Shown piece after piece: positions 5,919-13,551 of a DNA stretch of 14,043 nt (position 1 is its first letter; every line of letters begins with the position of its first letter). Made by a program: the position numbers and the translations under genes. Location of the stretch: the NCBI GenBank assembly GCA_003454835.1, contig DMTA01000585.1, forward strand, positions 1 through 14,043. The letters run 5' to 3'. The DNA comes from Achromobacter sp. Its GTDB lineage: Bacteria; Pseudomonadota; Gammaproteobacteria; Burkholderiales; Burkholderiaceae_B. Under the pieces are notes generated by a model. That model had not been told where the DNA came from. It searched no databases and saw only the letters and a program-made list of their open reading frames with translations.

Positions 5919-7739
5919 ATGGCTTCCACTGCGCCCGTCACCGTCAGCCTGGCCTCGGCCCTGAAGACCACGCGTTCCCACCAACGCGACCTGGAACAAC
6001 TCTCACCGTTCGAACTGAAGGACTACCTGATCACCTTGGCCAAGGACAGCCAGCAGTCTGCTGCGGCGTCCATGTTGAATGCGGGCCGCGGCAATCCCAA
6101 CTGGATCGCCACGGAACCGCGCGACGCCTTCTTCCTGATGGGCCGGTTCGCCATGAAGGAGGCGCGCCGGGTGCGCGACGAGGGCATCCTGGCGGGCATG
6201 CCGGCCAAGAAGGGATGCGCCGACCGGCTGCGCAAGTTCCTGTCCAAGCACAAGAGCGAGGACGGCTACGATTTTCTGGTCGGGGTGCTGGAATACGGCG
6301 TCAAGATCAAGGGGTTCGATCCGGACGAGTGGATCCATGAACTGACCGACAGCATCATCGGAGATCACTATCCCGTGCCGCCGCGCGCGCTGGTGCACAC
6401 CGAGCAGATCATCCACGACTACCTCATCAAGGAAATGTGTGACGGCCGCCCGCCCAAGGGCAAGTTCGACCTCTTCCCGGTGGAAGGCGGCACGGCGGCC
6501 ATGTGCTACATCTTCGATTCGCTGATGGTGAACGGCCTCTTGAAGCAGGGCGACACGATCGCGCTGTTCCTGCCGACGTTCACGCCCTACATCGAGATCG
6601 CGCACCTGGAGCGTTTCCAGTTCAAGATCGTCGGCATCAACGCCAGCAGCCTGCGCGCCGACGGCACGCACGATTGGCACTATCCGGCATCGGAAATCGC
6701 CAAGCTGGAGGACCCCAAGATCAAGCTGGCGGTCACGGTGAACCCCAGCAACCCGCCGTCGGTGGCGTTCAGCCCCGCCGAGATGAAGCAGATCGTGCGC
6801 ATCATCCGCAAGAATCCCGATCTGGTGCTGGTGACCGACGACGTCTACGGAACCTTCGTGCCGAACTTCCGCTCGCTGATGGCGGAGGTGCCGCAGAACA
6901 CCATCTGCGTGTATTCGTTCTCGAAGAATTTCGGCTGCACCGGCTGGCGCCTGGGCGTCATCGCCACGCACGAGAACAACACGATGGACCGGCGCATCGC
7001 CGATCTGCCCGCGTCTTGGAAGAAACGCCTGGACAAGCGCTACGGCGCCATGACGATGGAGCCCGAAAAGCTCAAGTTCATCGACCGCCTGGTCGCCGAT
7101 AGCCGCGAGGTAGCCCTGAACCACACGGCGGGGCTGTCCCTGCCGCAGCAGGTGCAGATGGGGTTTTTTGCGCTGTCGCACCTGCTGGATCTGAAGGATG
7201 CCTACAAGCACCTGACCATGCAGATCGTGCGCAGCCGGCGCGACGCGCTGTGGCGCGGGCTGGGCATCCCGATGCCGCCGGAAGATCCGATGCGCGGCTG
7301 GTACTACGTCGAGCTGGACTTCATGGTCTGGGCCAAGATCATGTACGGCGACGCGTTCTGCAAGTACATGATCGACAACTACGAGCCGGTGGACTTCCTG
7401 TTCCGCCTGGCCGAGAAGTCTGGCGTGGTGCTGATGGACGGCGGCGGGTTTGGCGGGCCGCCGTGGTCGATCCGCATCTCGCTGGCGAACCTGGACGATG
7501 CAGACTACGGCAAGATCGGCAAGTACATGGTCGAATCCGCGACCGAGTACGTCGAAACGTGGAAGGCATCCGAGCTGGTGCGTTCCGGCCCGACGGCGGG
7601 CAAGGGCCAGACGGTCAAGGCGTCGGCCGCCAAAAAGCGCGCGGCAACCGGCAAGACCGCCGCCAAGAAAGCCGTGAAGAAGGCGGTTAAGAAGGCGGAC
7701 ACGGCGGCCAAATCGGCCAAGAAGGCGGTCGCGAAGTAG
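5919..7739 (+). CDS. asdA: Aspartate 4-decarboxylase (L-aspartate beta-decarboxylase) with basic C-terminal tail
   Basis: A 606-aa PLP enzyme (EC 4.1.1.12; also has aspartate aminotransferase activity) converting L-aspartate to L-alanine and CO2 in the cytoplasm, consuming a proton. The fold-type I aminotransferase motifs are complete: NPSNPPS from Asn275, TDDVYGTF with Asp307/308 and Tyr310, the PLP-binding Lys336 in SFSKNFGCTGWR, and the carboxylate-binding Arg519 in PPWSIRISLANL. The family's N-terminal LSPFELKDYL begins at residue 28. AGGAG at 5906-5910, eight bases from the ATG, supports the start. Known AsdA proteins are about 530-546 aa. Here residues 557-606 add a tail with 15 Lys, 1 Arg, 16 Ala and a single acidic residue, resembling bacterial histone H1-like proteins. 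Context with AspT transporters on both sides supports a decarboxylation cycle. Confidence 0.95.
   Translation: MASTAPVTVSLASALKTTRSHQRDLEQLSPFELKDYLITLAKDSQQSAAASMLNAGRGNPNWIATEPRDAFFLMGRFAMKEARRVRDEGILAGMPAKKGCADRLRKFLSKHKSEDGYDFLVGVLEYGVKIKGFDPDEWIHELTDSIIGDHYPVPPRALVHTEQIIHDYLIKEMCDGRPPKGKFDLFPVEGGTAAMCYIFDSLMVNGLLKQGDTIALFLPTFTPYIEIAHLERFQFKIVGINASSLRADGTHDWHYPASEIAKLEDPKIKLAVTVNPSNPPSVAFSPAEMKQIVRIIRKNPDLVLVTDDVYGTFVPNFRSLMAEVPQNTICVYSFSKNFGCTGWRLGVIATHENNTMDRRIADLPASWKKRLDKRYGAMTMEPEKLKFIDRLVADSREVALNHTAGLSLPQQVQMGFFALSHLLDLKDAYKHLTMQIVRSRRDALWRGLGIPMPPEDPMRGWYYVELDFMVWAKIMYGDAFCKYMIDNYEPVDFLFRLAEKSGVVLMDGGGFGGPPWSIRISLANLDDADYGKIGKYMVESATEYVETWKASELVRSGPTAGKGQTVKASAAKKRAATGKTAAKKAVKKAVKKADTAAKSAKKAVAK
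7587..7736 (+). repeat. Lys/Ala-rich histone-H1-like coding repeat at the asdA 3' end
   Basis: This codes AsdA residues 557-606. The densest part (581-606) is built on the AKKAV/KKAVKKA theme, with three near-identical units in residues 583-594. Lysine is written almost entirely as AAG and alanine as GCG or GCC. Such low-complexity tails occur on H1-like proteins of Bordetella and on AlgP-type proteins and can grow or shrink by slippage. The role on a metabolic enzyme is unknown. Confidence 0.8.
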
Positions 7740-7822
7740 TCAACCTTGAGGCAGGCAACCGCGGCGCCGGCGACCGTGAAGTCGGCGGGGGCGTCGCTGG
7801 CTACCGGAAGCTAGGCAACCGC

Positions 7823-7894
7823 AGGCAACTGCAGAGCAGGTAACCGCAGAGCAGGCAACTGCAGATCAGGTAACGGCAGAGCAGGCAACAACAG
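7823..7894. repeat. 15-bp tandem repeat array between asdA and the second transporter
   Basis: Four complete 15-bp units run head to tail: AGGCAACTGCAGAGC (7823), AGGTAACCGCAGAGC (7838), AGGCAACTGCAGATC (7853) and AGGTAACGGCAGAGC (7868), then a partial unit at 7883-7894. Odd units carry AGGCAACTGC and even units AGGTAAC(C/G)GC, so the array is a 30-bp doublet present twice with 28 of 30 bases identical. Single partial copies, AGGCAACCGC, lie upstream at 7753 and 7813, exactly 60 bp apart. The array ends about 15 bp before the second transporter's ATG and occupies its expected 5' region. Confidence 0.9.
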
Positions 7895-7908
7895 GGCGGC
7901 GTGGACTC

Positions 7909-9609
7909 ATGACGTGTTCGGTCGGGTTTTTCAATAGCGTTCCCATCGCGGTGCTGTTCGTCACGGTGGGTTTGGGATACCTGATCGGCAAGCTGAAGGT
8001 CGGGCCGATTCAGCTGGGCGGCGTGTGCGGCACGCTGATCGTCGCCTTGCTGATCGGCCAGACGGGCTGCCAGATGCGCGGCGACCTGAAGGAGGTCGCG
8101 TTTGCCCTGTTCATCTTTGCGATGGGCTATTCGGGCGGCCCGCAGTTCTTCGCGAATCTCAACCGGTCCAGCCTGCGCTACGTCGTCCTGCCGCTGATCG
8201 AGGCGGTGCTCGTGCTGACGATCGTGCTGGCGGCCGTGCCGCTGTTCGGGCTGGACGCCGGCACCGCTGCGGGCCTGGCGGCGGGCGCGGCCACCGAATC
8301 GGCCGTGGTGGGCACCGCCGCCGAGGCGCTCAAGCACCTGGGGCTGCCGGACGCCGAAGTGCAGCGCATGGAGGCCAACATCGCCACGGCCTACACGCTG
8401 ACCTATCTGGTGGGCCTCATCAGCATCGTATTCTTCACCAGCCAGGTGGCGCCCGCGCTGCTGCGCATCAACCTGCGTGACGCGTCCAAGGCGCTGGAGG
8501 CCAAGCTGGGCGCGGCTCCTGGCGACAACGATGAGGCCAGCCTGCCGACGTTGCCGCGTCTGGTGGGACGCGCCCACGTGGTCAAGGATGTGGATGGCAA
8601 GCGGGTGGGCGACGTGGAGGCCGAACTGGGCGGACGCACGGTGATCAGCCGCGTCCTGCGCAACGGCGAGGCCGTCGACGCCACGCCTGACTACGTGCTT
8701 GCGACCGGCGACATCGTGGTGGTGCTGGGACTGCGCCGCTTTGCGCTCAGGGCCGGGTCCGTGATCGGTCCGGAGATCCAGCTGCCCGAGGCGCACGCGG
8801 ACGACCTGCAATTGAGCGAGCTGCAGGTCATCGTAAGCAAGAAGACGGTGAACGGCCACACGGTGGGCGAGCTGGCCCTGCGGCCGAATGCCCGGCGCGC
8901 GCGCGGCGTGTTCCTGCAATCCATCTCGCGCTCTGGCCACGTGCTGCCGCTGACGCCCGCGACGGTGGTGCAGTTTGGCGATCTGGTCACGCTGGTGGGC
9001 GCCGAGCCCGAGCTTTCCGAAGCAGGTGCGGCACTGGGTTCCGAGCTGCGCCGCAGTGGCGTGACGGACCTGGTCTTTCTGGCGTTCGGCATTCTTGCCG
9101 GGCTGATGATTGGCAGTCTGGGGGCGAGACTGTGGGGGATTCCGGTCTCGCTGGGCAGCGGGGGCGGGGCGCTCGTCAGCGGCCTGGTCTGCGGCTGGAT
9201 CAATGCCAAGCGGCCGTCGATCGGGCACATGCCAGCCCATGCGGTGCAACTGCTCAAGGACCTCGGGCTGGCGATCTTCGTGGCGTGCGTGGGCTTGTCG
9301 GCCGGGCCGGACGCGCTGTCGCTGATCCGCGAGCACGGGGCGGTGTTGCCGCTGATCGGCCTGCTGGTGTCGCTGGGACCGGCGTGCCTGTCGCTATGGG
9401 TGGGGCACAAGCTGCTGAAGATCGAGGGGCCGCTGCTGGTGGGCGCCATTGCCGGGCAGCATGTCAGCACACCGGCGATCAGCGCCATCCTGACCGCCAG
9501 CGGCAGCTCCGTGCCGCTGCTGGGCTACACGGTGACGTACGCCATCGCCAATGTGCTGCTGCCGGTGCTGGGACCGATCATCGTATCGCTGGCGTATCAC
9601 CTGAGCTGA
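7909..9609 (+). CDS. AspT/YidE-family antiporter (second, diverged copy)
   Basis: A 566-aa paralogue of the transporter at 4119-5810 with the same layout: N-terminal membrane block, hydrophilic centre with two RCK-C-like repeats, C-terminal membrane block from about residue 385. Checkpoints fall at identical residue numbers in both proteins: GLGY 21-24, GPQFF 77-81, the GA-T-S motif at 126-131, F-GI at 393-395, and the second repeat motif at 515-521. This validates ATG 7909 although only a weak G-rich site precedes it. Key motifs differ: GAATES replaces GAQTIS and GQHVST replaces GARTTT. A different substrate, or a partner role with the first copy, is therefore plausible. It is probably co-transcribed with asdA, since no terminator is visible in the 169-bp gap. 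Confidence 0.88.
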   Translation: MTCSVGFFNSVPIAVLFVTVGLGYLIGKLKVGPIQLGGVCGTLIVALLIGQTGCQMRGDLKEVAFALFIFAMGYSGGPQFFANLNRSSLRYVVLPLIEAVLVLTIVLAAVPLFGLDAGTAAGLAAGAATESAVVGTAAEALKHLGLPDAEVQRMEANIATAYTLTYLVGLISIVFFTSQVAPALLRINLRDASKALEAKLGAAPGDNDEASLPTLPRLVGRAHVVKDVDGKRVGDVEAELGGRTVISRVLRNGEAVDATPDYVLATGDIVVVLGLRRFALRAGSVIGPEIQLPEAHADDLQLSELQVIVSKKTVNGHTVGELALRPNARRARGVFLQSISRSGHVLPLTPATVVQFGDLVTLVGAEPELSEAGAALGSELRRSGVTDLVFLAFGILAGLMIGSLGARLWGIPVSLGSGGGALVSGLVCGWINAKRPSIGHMPAHAVQLLKDLGLAIFVACVGLSAGPDALSLIREHGAVLPLIGLLVSLGPACLSLWVGHKLLKIEGPLLVGAIAGQHVSTPAISAILTASGSSVPLLGYTVTYAIANVLLPVLGPIIVSLAYHLS

Positions 9610-9829
9610 GGCGGGCGGCGGGCGTGCTGGCGTCAGCTGACAAGACGGCTTCGAATATTGCATAAGGTTATATGACTTGCGTATTTCCTCGCCTAAAGGT
9701 TTGATGGAAGAATCGTTTCACACGCGGTAACGTCACACGGCAACCTCCGCCACGAAACGCTAGTCCGCGCTGCGGCCCATGCCGGGCCGCCGGCCGGCCC
9801 CTTCAACTGAATCCCGTACAGGAGACACC
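9610..9829 (+). promoter_or_regulatory. Intergenic region with palindrome and competing hairpins before the peroxiredoxin gene
   Basis: This 220-bp gap holds a 10-bp perfect palindrome, GTCAGCTGAC (9632-9641), then an AT-rich patch (about 9651-9690) where a promoter would be expected. Near the gene it has two mutually exclusive stems: GCGGCCC/GGGCCGC (9772-9778 with 9784-9790) and GGGCCG/CGGCCC (9784-9789 with 9795-9800). I find no T-run terminator for the second transporter, no convincing -35/-10 pair and no recognisable OxyR site. Confidence 0.4.
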
Positions 9830-10471
9830 ATGAGTCAACTACGTCTGGGCGACATCGCCCCCGATTTCGAACAGGAATCCTCGGCTGGCAAGATCCGCTT
9901 CCACGAGTACCTGGGCAACAGCTGGGGTGTGCTGTTCTCGCATCCGGCCGACTTCACGCCGGTCTGCACGACCGAGCTGGGCTATACCGCCAAGCTGGCC
10001 GACGAGTTTGCCAAGCGCAACGTGAAGGTTCTGGCCCTGTCGGTCGATGGCGCCGATTCGCACGCCAAGTGGATCGAAGACATCAACGACACGCAATCGA
10101 CGACGGTCAATTTCCCGATCATCGCCGACAAGGATCGCAAGGTTTCCGAGCTTTACGACATGATCCACCCGAACGCCAGCACCACGGCCACCGTGCGCTC
10201 GGTGTTCATCATCGATCCGAACAAGAAGGTCCGCCTGACCATCACGTATCCCGCCAGCACGGGCCGCAATTTCAATGAAATCCTGCGCGTCATCGATTCG
10301 CTGCAACTGACGGACAGCCACAGCGTGGCCACGCCGGTCAACTGGGAAGACGGCGACGACGTCATCATCGTTCCGTCCCTGCAGGACGAAGCGGTGATCA
10401 AGGAAAAATTCCCGAAGGGCTACAAGGCCGTGCGTCCGTACCTGCGCATTACGCCGCAACCGAATAAGTAA
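9830..10471 (+). CDS. 1-Cys peroxiredoxin (Prx6 family)
   Basis: A 213-aa cytoplasmic thiol peroxidase that reduces hydrogen peroxide and alkyl hydroperoxides. The peroxidatic cysteine is Cys46 in HPADFTPVCTTELG. It is the only cysteine in the protein, so this is a true 1-Cys enzyme that needs an external reductant. The Prx6-type C-terminal extension is present (TPVNWEDGDDVIIVPSL, then FPKGYKAVRPYLRITPQP). AGGAG (9820-9824), five bases from ATG 9830, fixes the start; the longer frame back to 9779 is proline-rich and lacks a site. It stands alone, with its own terminator downstream and no functional link to the flanking genes that I can see. Confidence 0.95.
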   Translation: MSQLRLGDIAPDFEQESSAGKIRFHEYLGNSWGVLFSHPADFTPVCTTELGYTAKLADEFAKRNVKVLALSVDGADSHAKWIEDINDTQSTTVNFPIIADKDRKVSELYDMIHPNASTTATVRSVFIIDPNKKVRLTITYPASTGRNFNEILRVIDSLQLTDSHSVATPVNWEDGDDVIIVPSLQDEAVIKEKFPKGYKAVRPYLRITPQPNK

Positions 10472-10482
10472 ATTCGAAAAAT

Positions 10483-10498
10483 GGGGGGTTGGCCCCCC
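10483..10498 (+). other. G6/C6 hairpin after the peroxiredoxin gene
   Basis: Six Gs (10483-10488), TTGG, and six Cs (10493-10498) form a strong short stem 12 bases after the stop codon. No T tract follows. It may protect the mRNA 3' end or slow polymerase before the true terminator 28 bases further on. Confidence 0.45.
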
Positions 10499-10525
10499 GG
10501 CTTGAGCGCGGTCCCAGACCGCCCG

Positions 10526-10563
10526 AACCGCCGCGATCTTCATAGAGGATCGCGGCGGTTTTT
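10526..10563 (+). terminator. Intrinsic terminator after the peroxiredoxin gene
   Basis: AACCGCCGCGATC (10526-10538) pairs perfectly over 13 bp with GATCGCGGCGGTT (10548-10560) around a nine-base loop. The T run reaches 10563. The A-A at the stem foot gives slight symmetry, but the T tract favours rightward termination. It separates the peroxiredoxin gene from the sulfate uptake operon. Confidence 0.9.
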
Positions 10564-10684
10564 CGTTGTCGGGAAGCGTGTTCTATATGCCTCTTGGCGA
10601 TGAGCAACCAAATAATGATTCGTTCCGTTCAGATCGGCCAGCACGCAAACTTGCCTCCACATTGCAGAACACAGGGAGCAAGGG
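10564..10684 (+). promoter_or_regulatory. Upstream region of the sulfate uptake operon
   Basis: This 121-bp gap between a terminator and the first cys gene must hold the operon promoter. An AT-rich patch (CCAAATAATGATTCG, about 10608-10622) could belong to an activator site. Sulfate operons in proteobacteria are normally activated by CysB under sulfur limitation, but I cannot confirm a CysB site or a -35/-10 pair by eye. GGGAG (10674-10678) is the ribosome binding site for the next gene. Confidence 0.35.
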
Positions 10685-11713
10685 ATGTCTTTCAGGAAAG
10701 CCGGTTGGTTGGCCGCCTTGGCCGCAGTGACGGTGTCATTGGCCGCGATTGCGCCGGCGCAGGCGCAGCAGAAGCAGACGCTGCTGAACGTGTCCTACGA
10801 TCCGACGCGCGAGCTCTATCGCGCGATCGATGACGCCTTCATCAAGCAGTACAAGGACAAGGCGAACGTCGATCTGACGATCCGCCAATCCCACGGCGGT
10901 TCCGGCCGCCAGGCGCGCTCGGTGATCGACGGGCTGGAAGCCGACGTCGTGACGCTGGCGCTGGCCTACGACATCGACGCCATCGCGGACCGCGGCCTCT
11001 TGCCCGAGAACTGGCAAGCCCGCCTGCCGCAGAACAGCTCGCCGTACACGTCCACCATCGTGTTCCTGGTGCGCAAGGGCAACCCCAAGCAGATCAAGGA
11101 CTGGGACGACCTGCTCAAGGACGGCGTGCAGGTCATCACGCCCAATCCCAAGACCTCGGGCGGCGCCCGCTGGAACTATCTGGCCGCTTGGGCCTATGCG
11201 CTGGAGAAGAATGGCGGCAGCGAGGAGAAGGCGCGCGCCTTCGTCGGCGATCTGCTCAAGCACGTGCCGGTGCTGGATACCGGCGCGCGCGGCGCCACCA
11301 CGACGTTCGTGGAGCGCGGCGTGGGCGACGTGCTGCTGGCGTGGGAGAACGAGGCTTTCCTGGCGCTCGAAGAACTGGGTCCGGACAAGTTCGACATCGT
11401 GGTGCCGTCGCTGTCCATCCTGGCCGAGCCGCCGGTGGCCGTCGTCGACAAGGTCGTGGACAAGAAGGGAACCCGCGCCGCCGCGCAGGCCTATCTGGAG
11501 TTCCTGTACACGCCGGCCGCGCAGGAAATCATCGCCAAGAATTACTACCGTCCACTGGACAAGACGGTCGCCGCCAAATACGAGGCCAAGTTCCCCAAGG
11601 TCAAGCTCGTCACCATCGACGACAAGATCTTCGGCGGCTGGCGCAAGGCGCAGAAGGATCACTTCAGCGACGGCGGCACCTTCGACCAGATCTACCAGCC
11701 GCAGAAGAAATAA
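10685..11713 (+). CDS. sbp: Periplasmic sulfate-binding protein of ABC transporter
   Basis: A 342-aa secreted solute-binding protein that delivers sulfate (possibly thiosulfate) to the CysTW permease. Residues 1-27 are a Sec signal peptide: Arg4-Lys5, a hydrophobic core, and the AQA site before Gln28. Family hallmarks are SYDPTRELY at 37-45, QSHGGSGRQ around Ser69, [17 protein letters not shown], and [16 protein letters not shown] from Asn154, which contributes ligand-binding main-chain and serine contacts in known sulfate-binding proteins. It is the first gene of a four-gene operon; cysT starts 24 bp later. Sbp and the thiosulfate-binding CysP are close relatives. I favour Sbp from the motif forms, but the symbol is less certain than the family. 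Confidence 0.93.
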   Translation: MSFRKAGWLAALAAVTVSLAAIAPAQAQQKQTLLNVSYDPTRELYRAIDDAFIKQYKDKANVDLTIRQSHGGSGRQARSVIDGLEADVVTLALAYDIDAIADRGLLPENWQARLPQNSSPYTSTIVFLVRKGNPKQIKDWDDLLKDGVQVITPNPKTSGGARWNYLAAWAYALEKNGGSEEKARAFVGDLLKHVPVLDTGARGATTTFVERGVGDVLLAWENEAFLALEELGPDKFDIVVPSLSILAEPPVAVVDKVVDKKGTRAAAQAYLEFLYTPAAQEIIAKNYYRPLDKTVAAKYEAKFPKVKLVTIDDKIFGGWRKAQKDHFSDGGTFDQIYQPQKK

Positions 11714-11737
11714 CTGCATAACGTTCGGACGACGGCC

Positions 11738-12628
11738 ATGACTTCAGCCTCGAACCCGGCGGCAACCGGCGCGCAAGCGCCTTTTGCCGTTCGGCGCAAC
11801 AGCCCGGGCGTGCTGCCCGGATTCGGCATTTCCATGGGCTACGCGGTGTTGTATCTCAGCGTGCTCGTGCTGATCCCGCTGGCCGCCTTGCCCATCAAGA
11901 GCGCGGGGCTGGGATGGCAGGGTTTCTGGGACGCGGTGACCGCGCCGCGCGTGATGGCGTCGTACAAGCTGACCTTCGGCGCGTCGTTCATCGCCGCGCT
12001 GGTGAACCTGGTGTTCGGCACGGTCGTCGCCTGGGTGCTGGTGCGCTATCGCTTTCCCGGCAAGAAGATCCTGGATGCGCTCGTCGACCTGCCGTTCGCG
12101 CTGCCGACGGCGGTGGCGGGCATCGCGCTGACCGCGCTGTATTCGCAAAAGGGCTGGCTGGGCGGGCCGCTGTCCGAATGGTTCGGGCTGAAGGTGGCGT
12201 TCACGCCGCTCGGTATCGTCATCGCGCTCATCTTCATCGGTGTGCCGTTCGTCGTGCGCACGGTGCAGCCGGTGCTGGAAGACGTTGAGCGCGAGATCGA
12301 AGAGGCCGCCGCCAGCCTGGGCGCGGACCGGTGGCAGACCTTCCGGCGTGTGCTGCTGCCGACGATCATGCCGGCCTTGATGACAGGCTTTGCGCTGGCG
12401 TTCGCGCGCGCGGTGGGCGAGTACGGCTCGGTGGTGTTCATCGCCGGCAACATGCCGATGGTGTCCGAGATTACGCCGCTGCTGATCATTTCCAAACTGG
12501 AGCAGTTCGACTACGCCGGCGCGGCCGCCATCGCGACCGTGATGCTGGTGCTGTCGTTCGTGCTGCTCCTCATCATCAACCTGTTGCAGGGCTGGCAGGC
12601 GCGCCGCGGCCTGGGGAGGCAGTCATGA
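11738..12628 (+). CDS. cysT: Sulfate/thiosulfate ABC transporter permease CysT (CysU)
   Basis: A 296-aa inner-membrane permease with about six membrane segments, forming the channel with CysW. After a variable N-terminus (about 1-25), the first segment begins near [21 protein letters not shown]. The region [20 protein letters not shown] is typical of CysT. The EAA loop that contacts CysA reads [21 protein letters not shown]. The upstream Shine-Dalgarno is poor, but ATG 11738 is the only reasonable start after sbp. Its stop overlaps the cysW start as ATGA, implying coupled translation. Confidence 0.95.
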   Translation: MTSASNPAATGAQAPFAVRRNSPGVLPGFGISMGYAVLYLSVLVLIPLAALPIKSAGLGWQGFWDAVTAPRVMASYKLTFGASFIAALVNLVFGTVVAWVLVRYRFPGKKILDALVDLPFALPTAVAGIALTALYSQKGWLGGPLSEWFGLKVAFTPLGIVIALIFIGVPFVVRTVQPVLEDVEREIEEAAASLGADRWQTFRRVLLPTIMPALMTGFALAFARAVGEYGSVVFIAGNMPMVSEITPLLIISKLEQFDYAGAAAIATVMLVLSFVLLLIINLLQGWQARRGLGRQS

Positions 12629-13524
12629 GCGCACCGGATCGTCCCGCTCACCTGACCGAGCCGCGCTGGGTGCGCGGCGTGCTGCTGTTCATCGCGCTGG
12701 GGTTTCTGGCGCTCTTTCTGCTGGTGCCGCTGGCGGCCGTGTTCGCCGAGGCCTTCAGGAAGGGATGGGCGCTGTATCTGGACGCCATCGTCGAACCCGA
12801 TGCCCTGGCGGCGATCCGGCTGACGCTGCTGGTCGCGGCCATTGCCTTGCCGGTGAACCTGGTGTTCGGCGTGGCCGCCGCGTGGGCCATCACCAAGTTC
12901 CAGTTCCGCGGCAAGCAGTTCCTGATCACGCTGATCGACCTGCCGTTCTCGGTGTCGCCGGTGGTGGCGGGCCTGGTGTTCGTGTTGCTGTTCGGCTCGC
13001 AGGGCTGGTTTGGCGAATGGCTGCAGGCGCACGACATCAAGATCGTCTACGCGGTGCCGGGCATCATCCTGGCGACCTTGTTCGTGACCTTTCCGTTCGT
13101 CGCGCGCGAACTCATTCCGCTGATGCAGGCGCAGGGCAGCGAGGAAGAGCAGGCCGCGCTGACGCTGGGCGCGAGCGGTTGGCAGATCTTCTGGCGCGTG
13201 ACGCTGCCGAACATCAAGTGGGGCCTCCTGTACGGCGCAATCCTGTGCAATGCGCGGGCCATGGGCGAGTTCGGCGCGGTGTCGGTGGTGTCGGGCCAGA
13301 TCCGCGGGCTGACCAACACGATGACGCTGCACGTCGAGATTCTCTACAACGAATATCAGTATTCCGCGGCCTTCGCCGTTGCCTCGCTGCTCGCGCTGCT
13401 GGCGCTGGTGTCGTTGGTGGCGAAGAACGTGGTCGAGTGGCGCAACGCTCGCCTTCAGCAGAATGCGGAGCAGCCGGTGGAGTATCCCGGCGCCGCGATG
13501 GCTATCAAGCCGGCGGTCGCCTGA
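12625..13524 (+). CDS. cysW: Sulfate/thiosulfate ABC transporter permease CysW
   Basis: A 299-aa permease partner of CysT. Hydrophobic segments begin at [22 protein letters not shown], and the core contains [21 protein letters not shown], the CysW counterpart of the CysT motif. The EAA loop is [42 protein letters not shown] and the [20 protein letters not shown] segment are typical of CysW. The start is fixed by a strong GGGGAGG (12613-12619), five bases before ATG 12625, and by the 4-bp ATGA overlap with cysT. An in-frame extension back to 12331 lies inside cysT and is discarded. Confidence 0.95.
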   Translation: MSAPDRPAHLTEPRWVRGVLLFIALGFLALFLLVPLAAVFAEAFRKGWALYLDAIVEPDALAAIRLTLLVAAIALPVNLVFGVAAAWAITKFQFRGKQFLITLIDLPFSVSPVVAGLVFVLLFGSQGWFGEWLQAHDIKIVYAVPGIILATLFVTFPFVARELIPLMQAQGSEEEQAALTLGASGWQIFWRVTLPNIKWGLLYGAILCNARAMGEFGAVSVVSGQIRGLTNTMTLHVEILYNEYQYSAAFAVASLLALLALVSLVAKNVVEWRNARLQQNAEQPVEYPGAAMAIKPAVA

Positions 13525-13551
13525 CGCGACCGCCCGGGCAAGGAGACAGGC

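Noticed and set aside
7823..7894. CRISPR array
   Set aside because: Units are 15 bp with no spacers between them, and no cas genes are nearby; it is a simple tandem repeat.
7801..9336. 511-codon - strand frame antisense to the second antiporter, ending in a Cys/Leu repeat
   Set aside because: The apparent Cys/Leu N-terminus is only the translation of the intergenic 15-bp repeats, and the rest is a shadow of the + strand gene.
12331..12624. In-frame N-terminal extension of cysW
   Set aside because: It lies within cysT, while a strong ribosome site and the ATGA overlap place the start at 12625.
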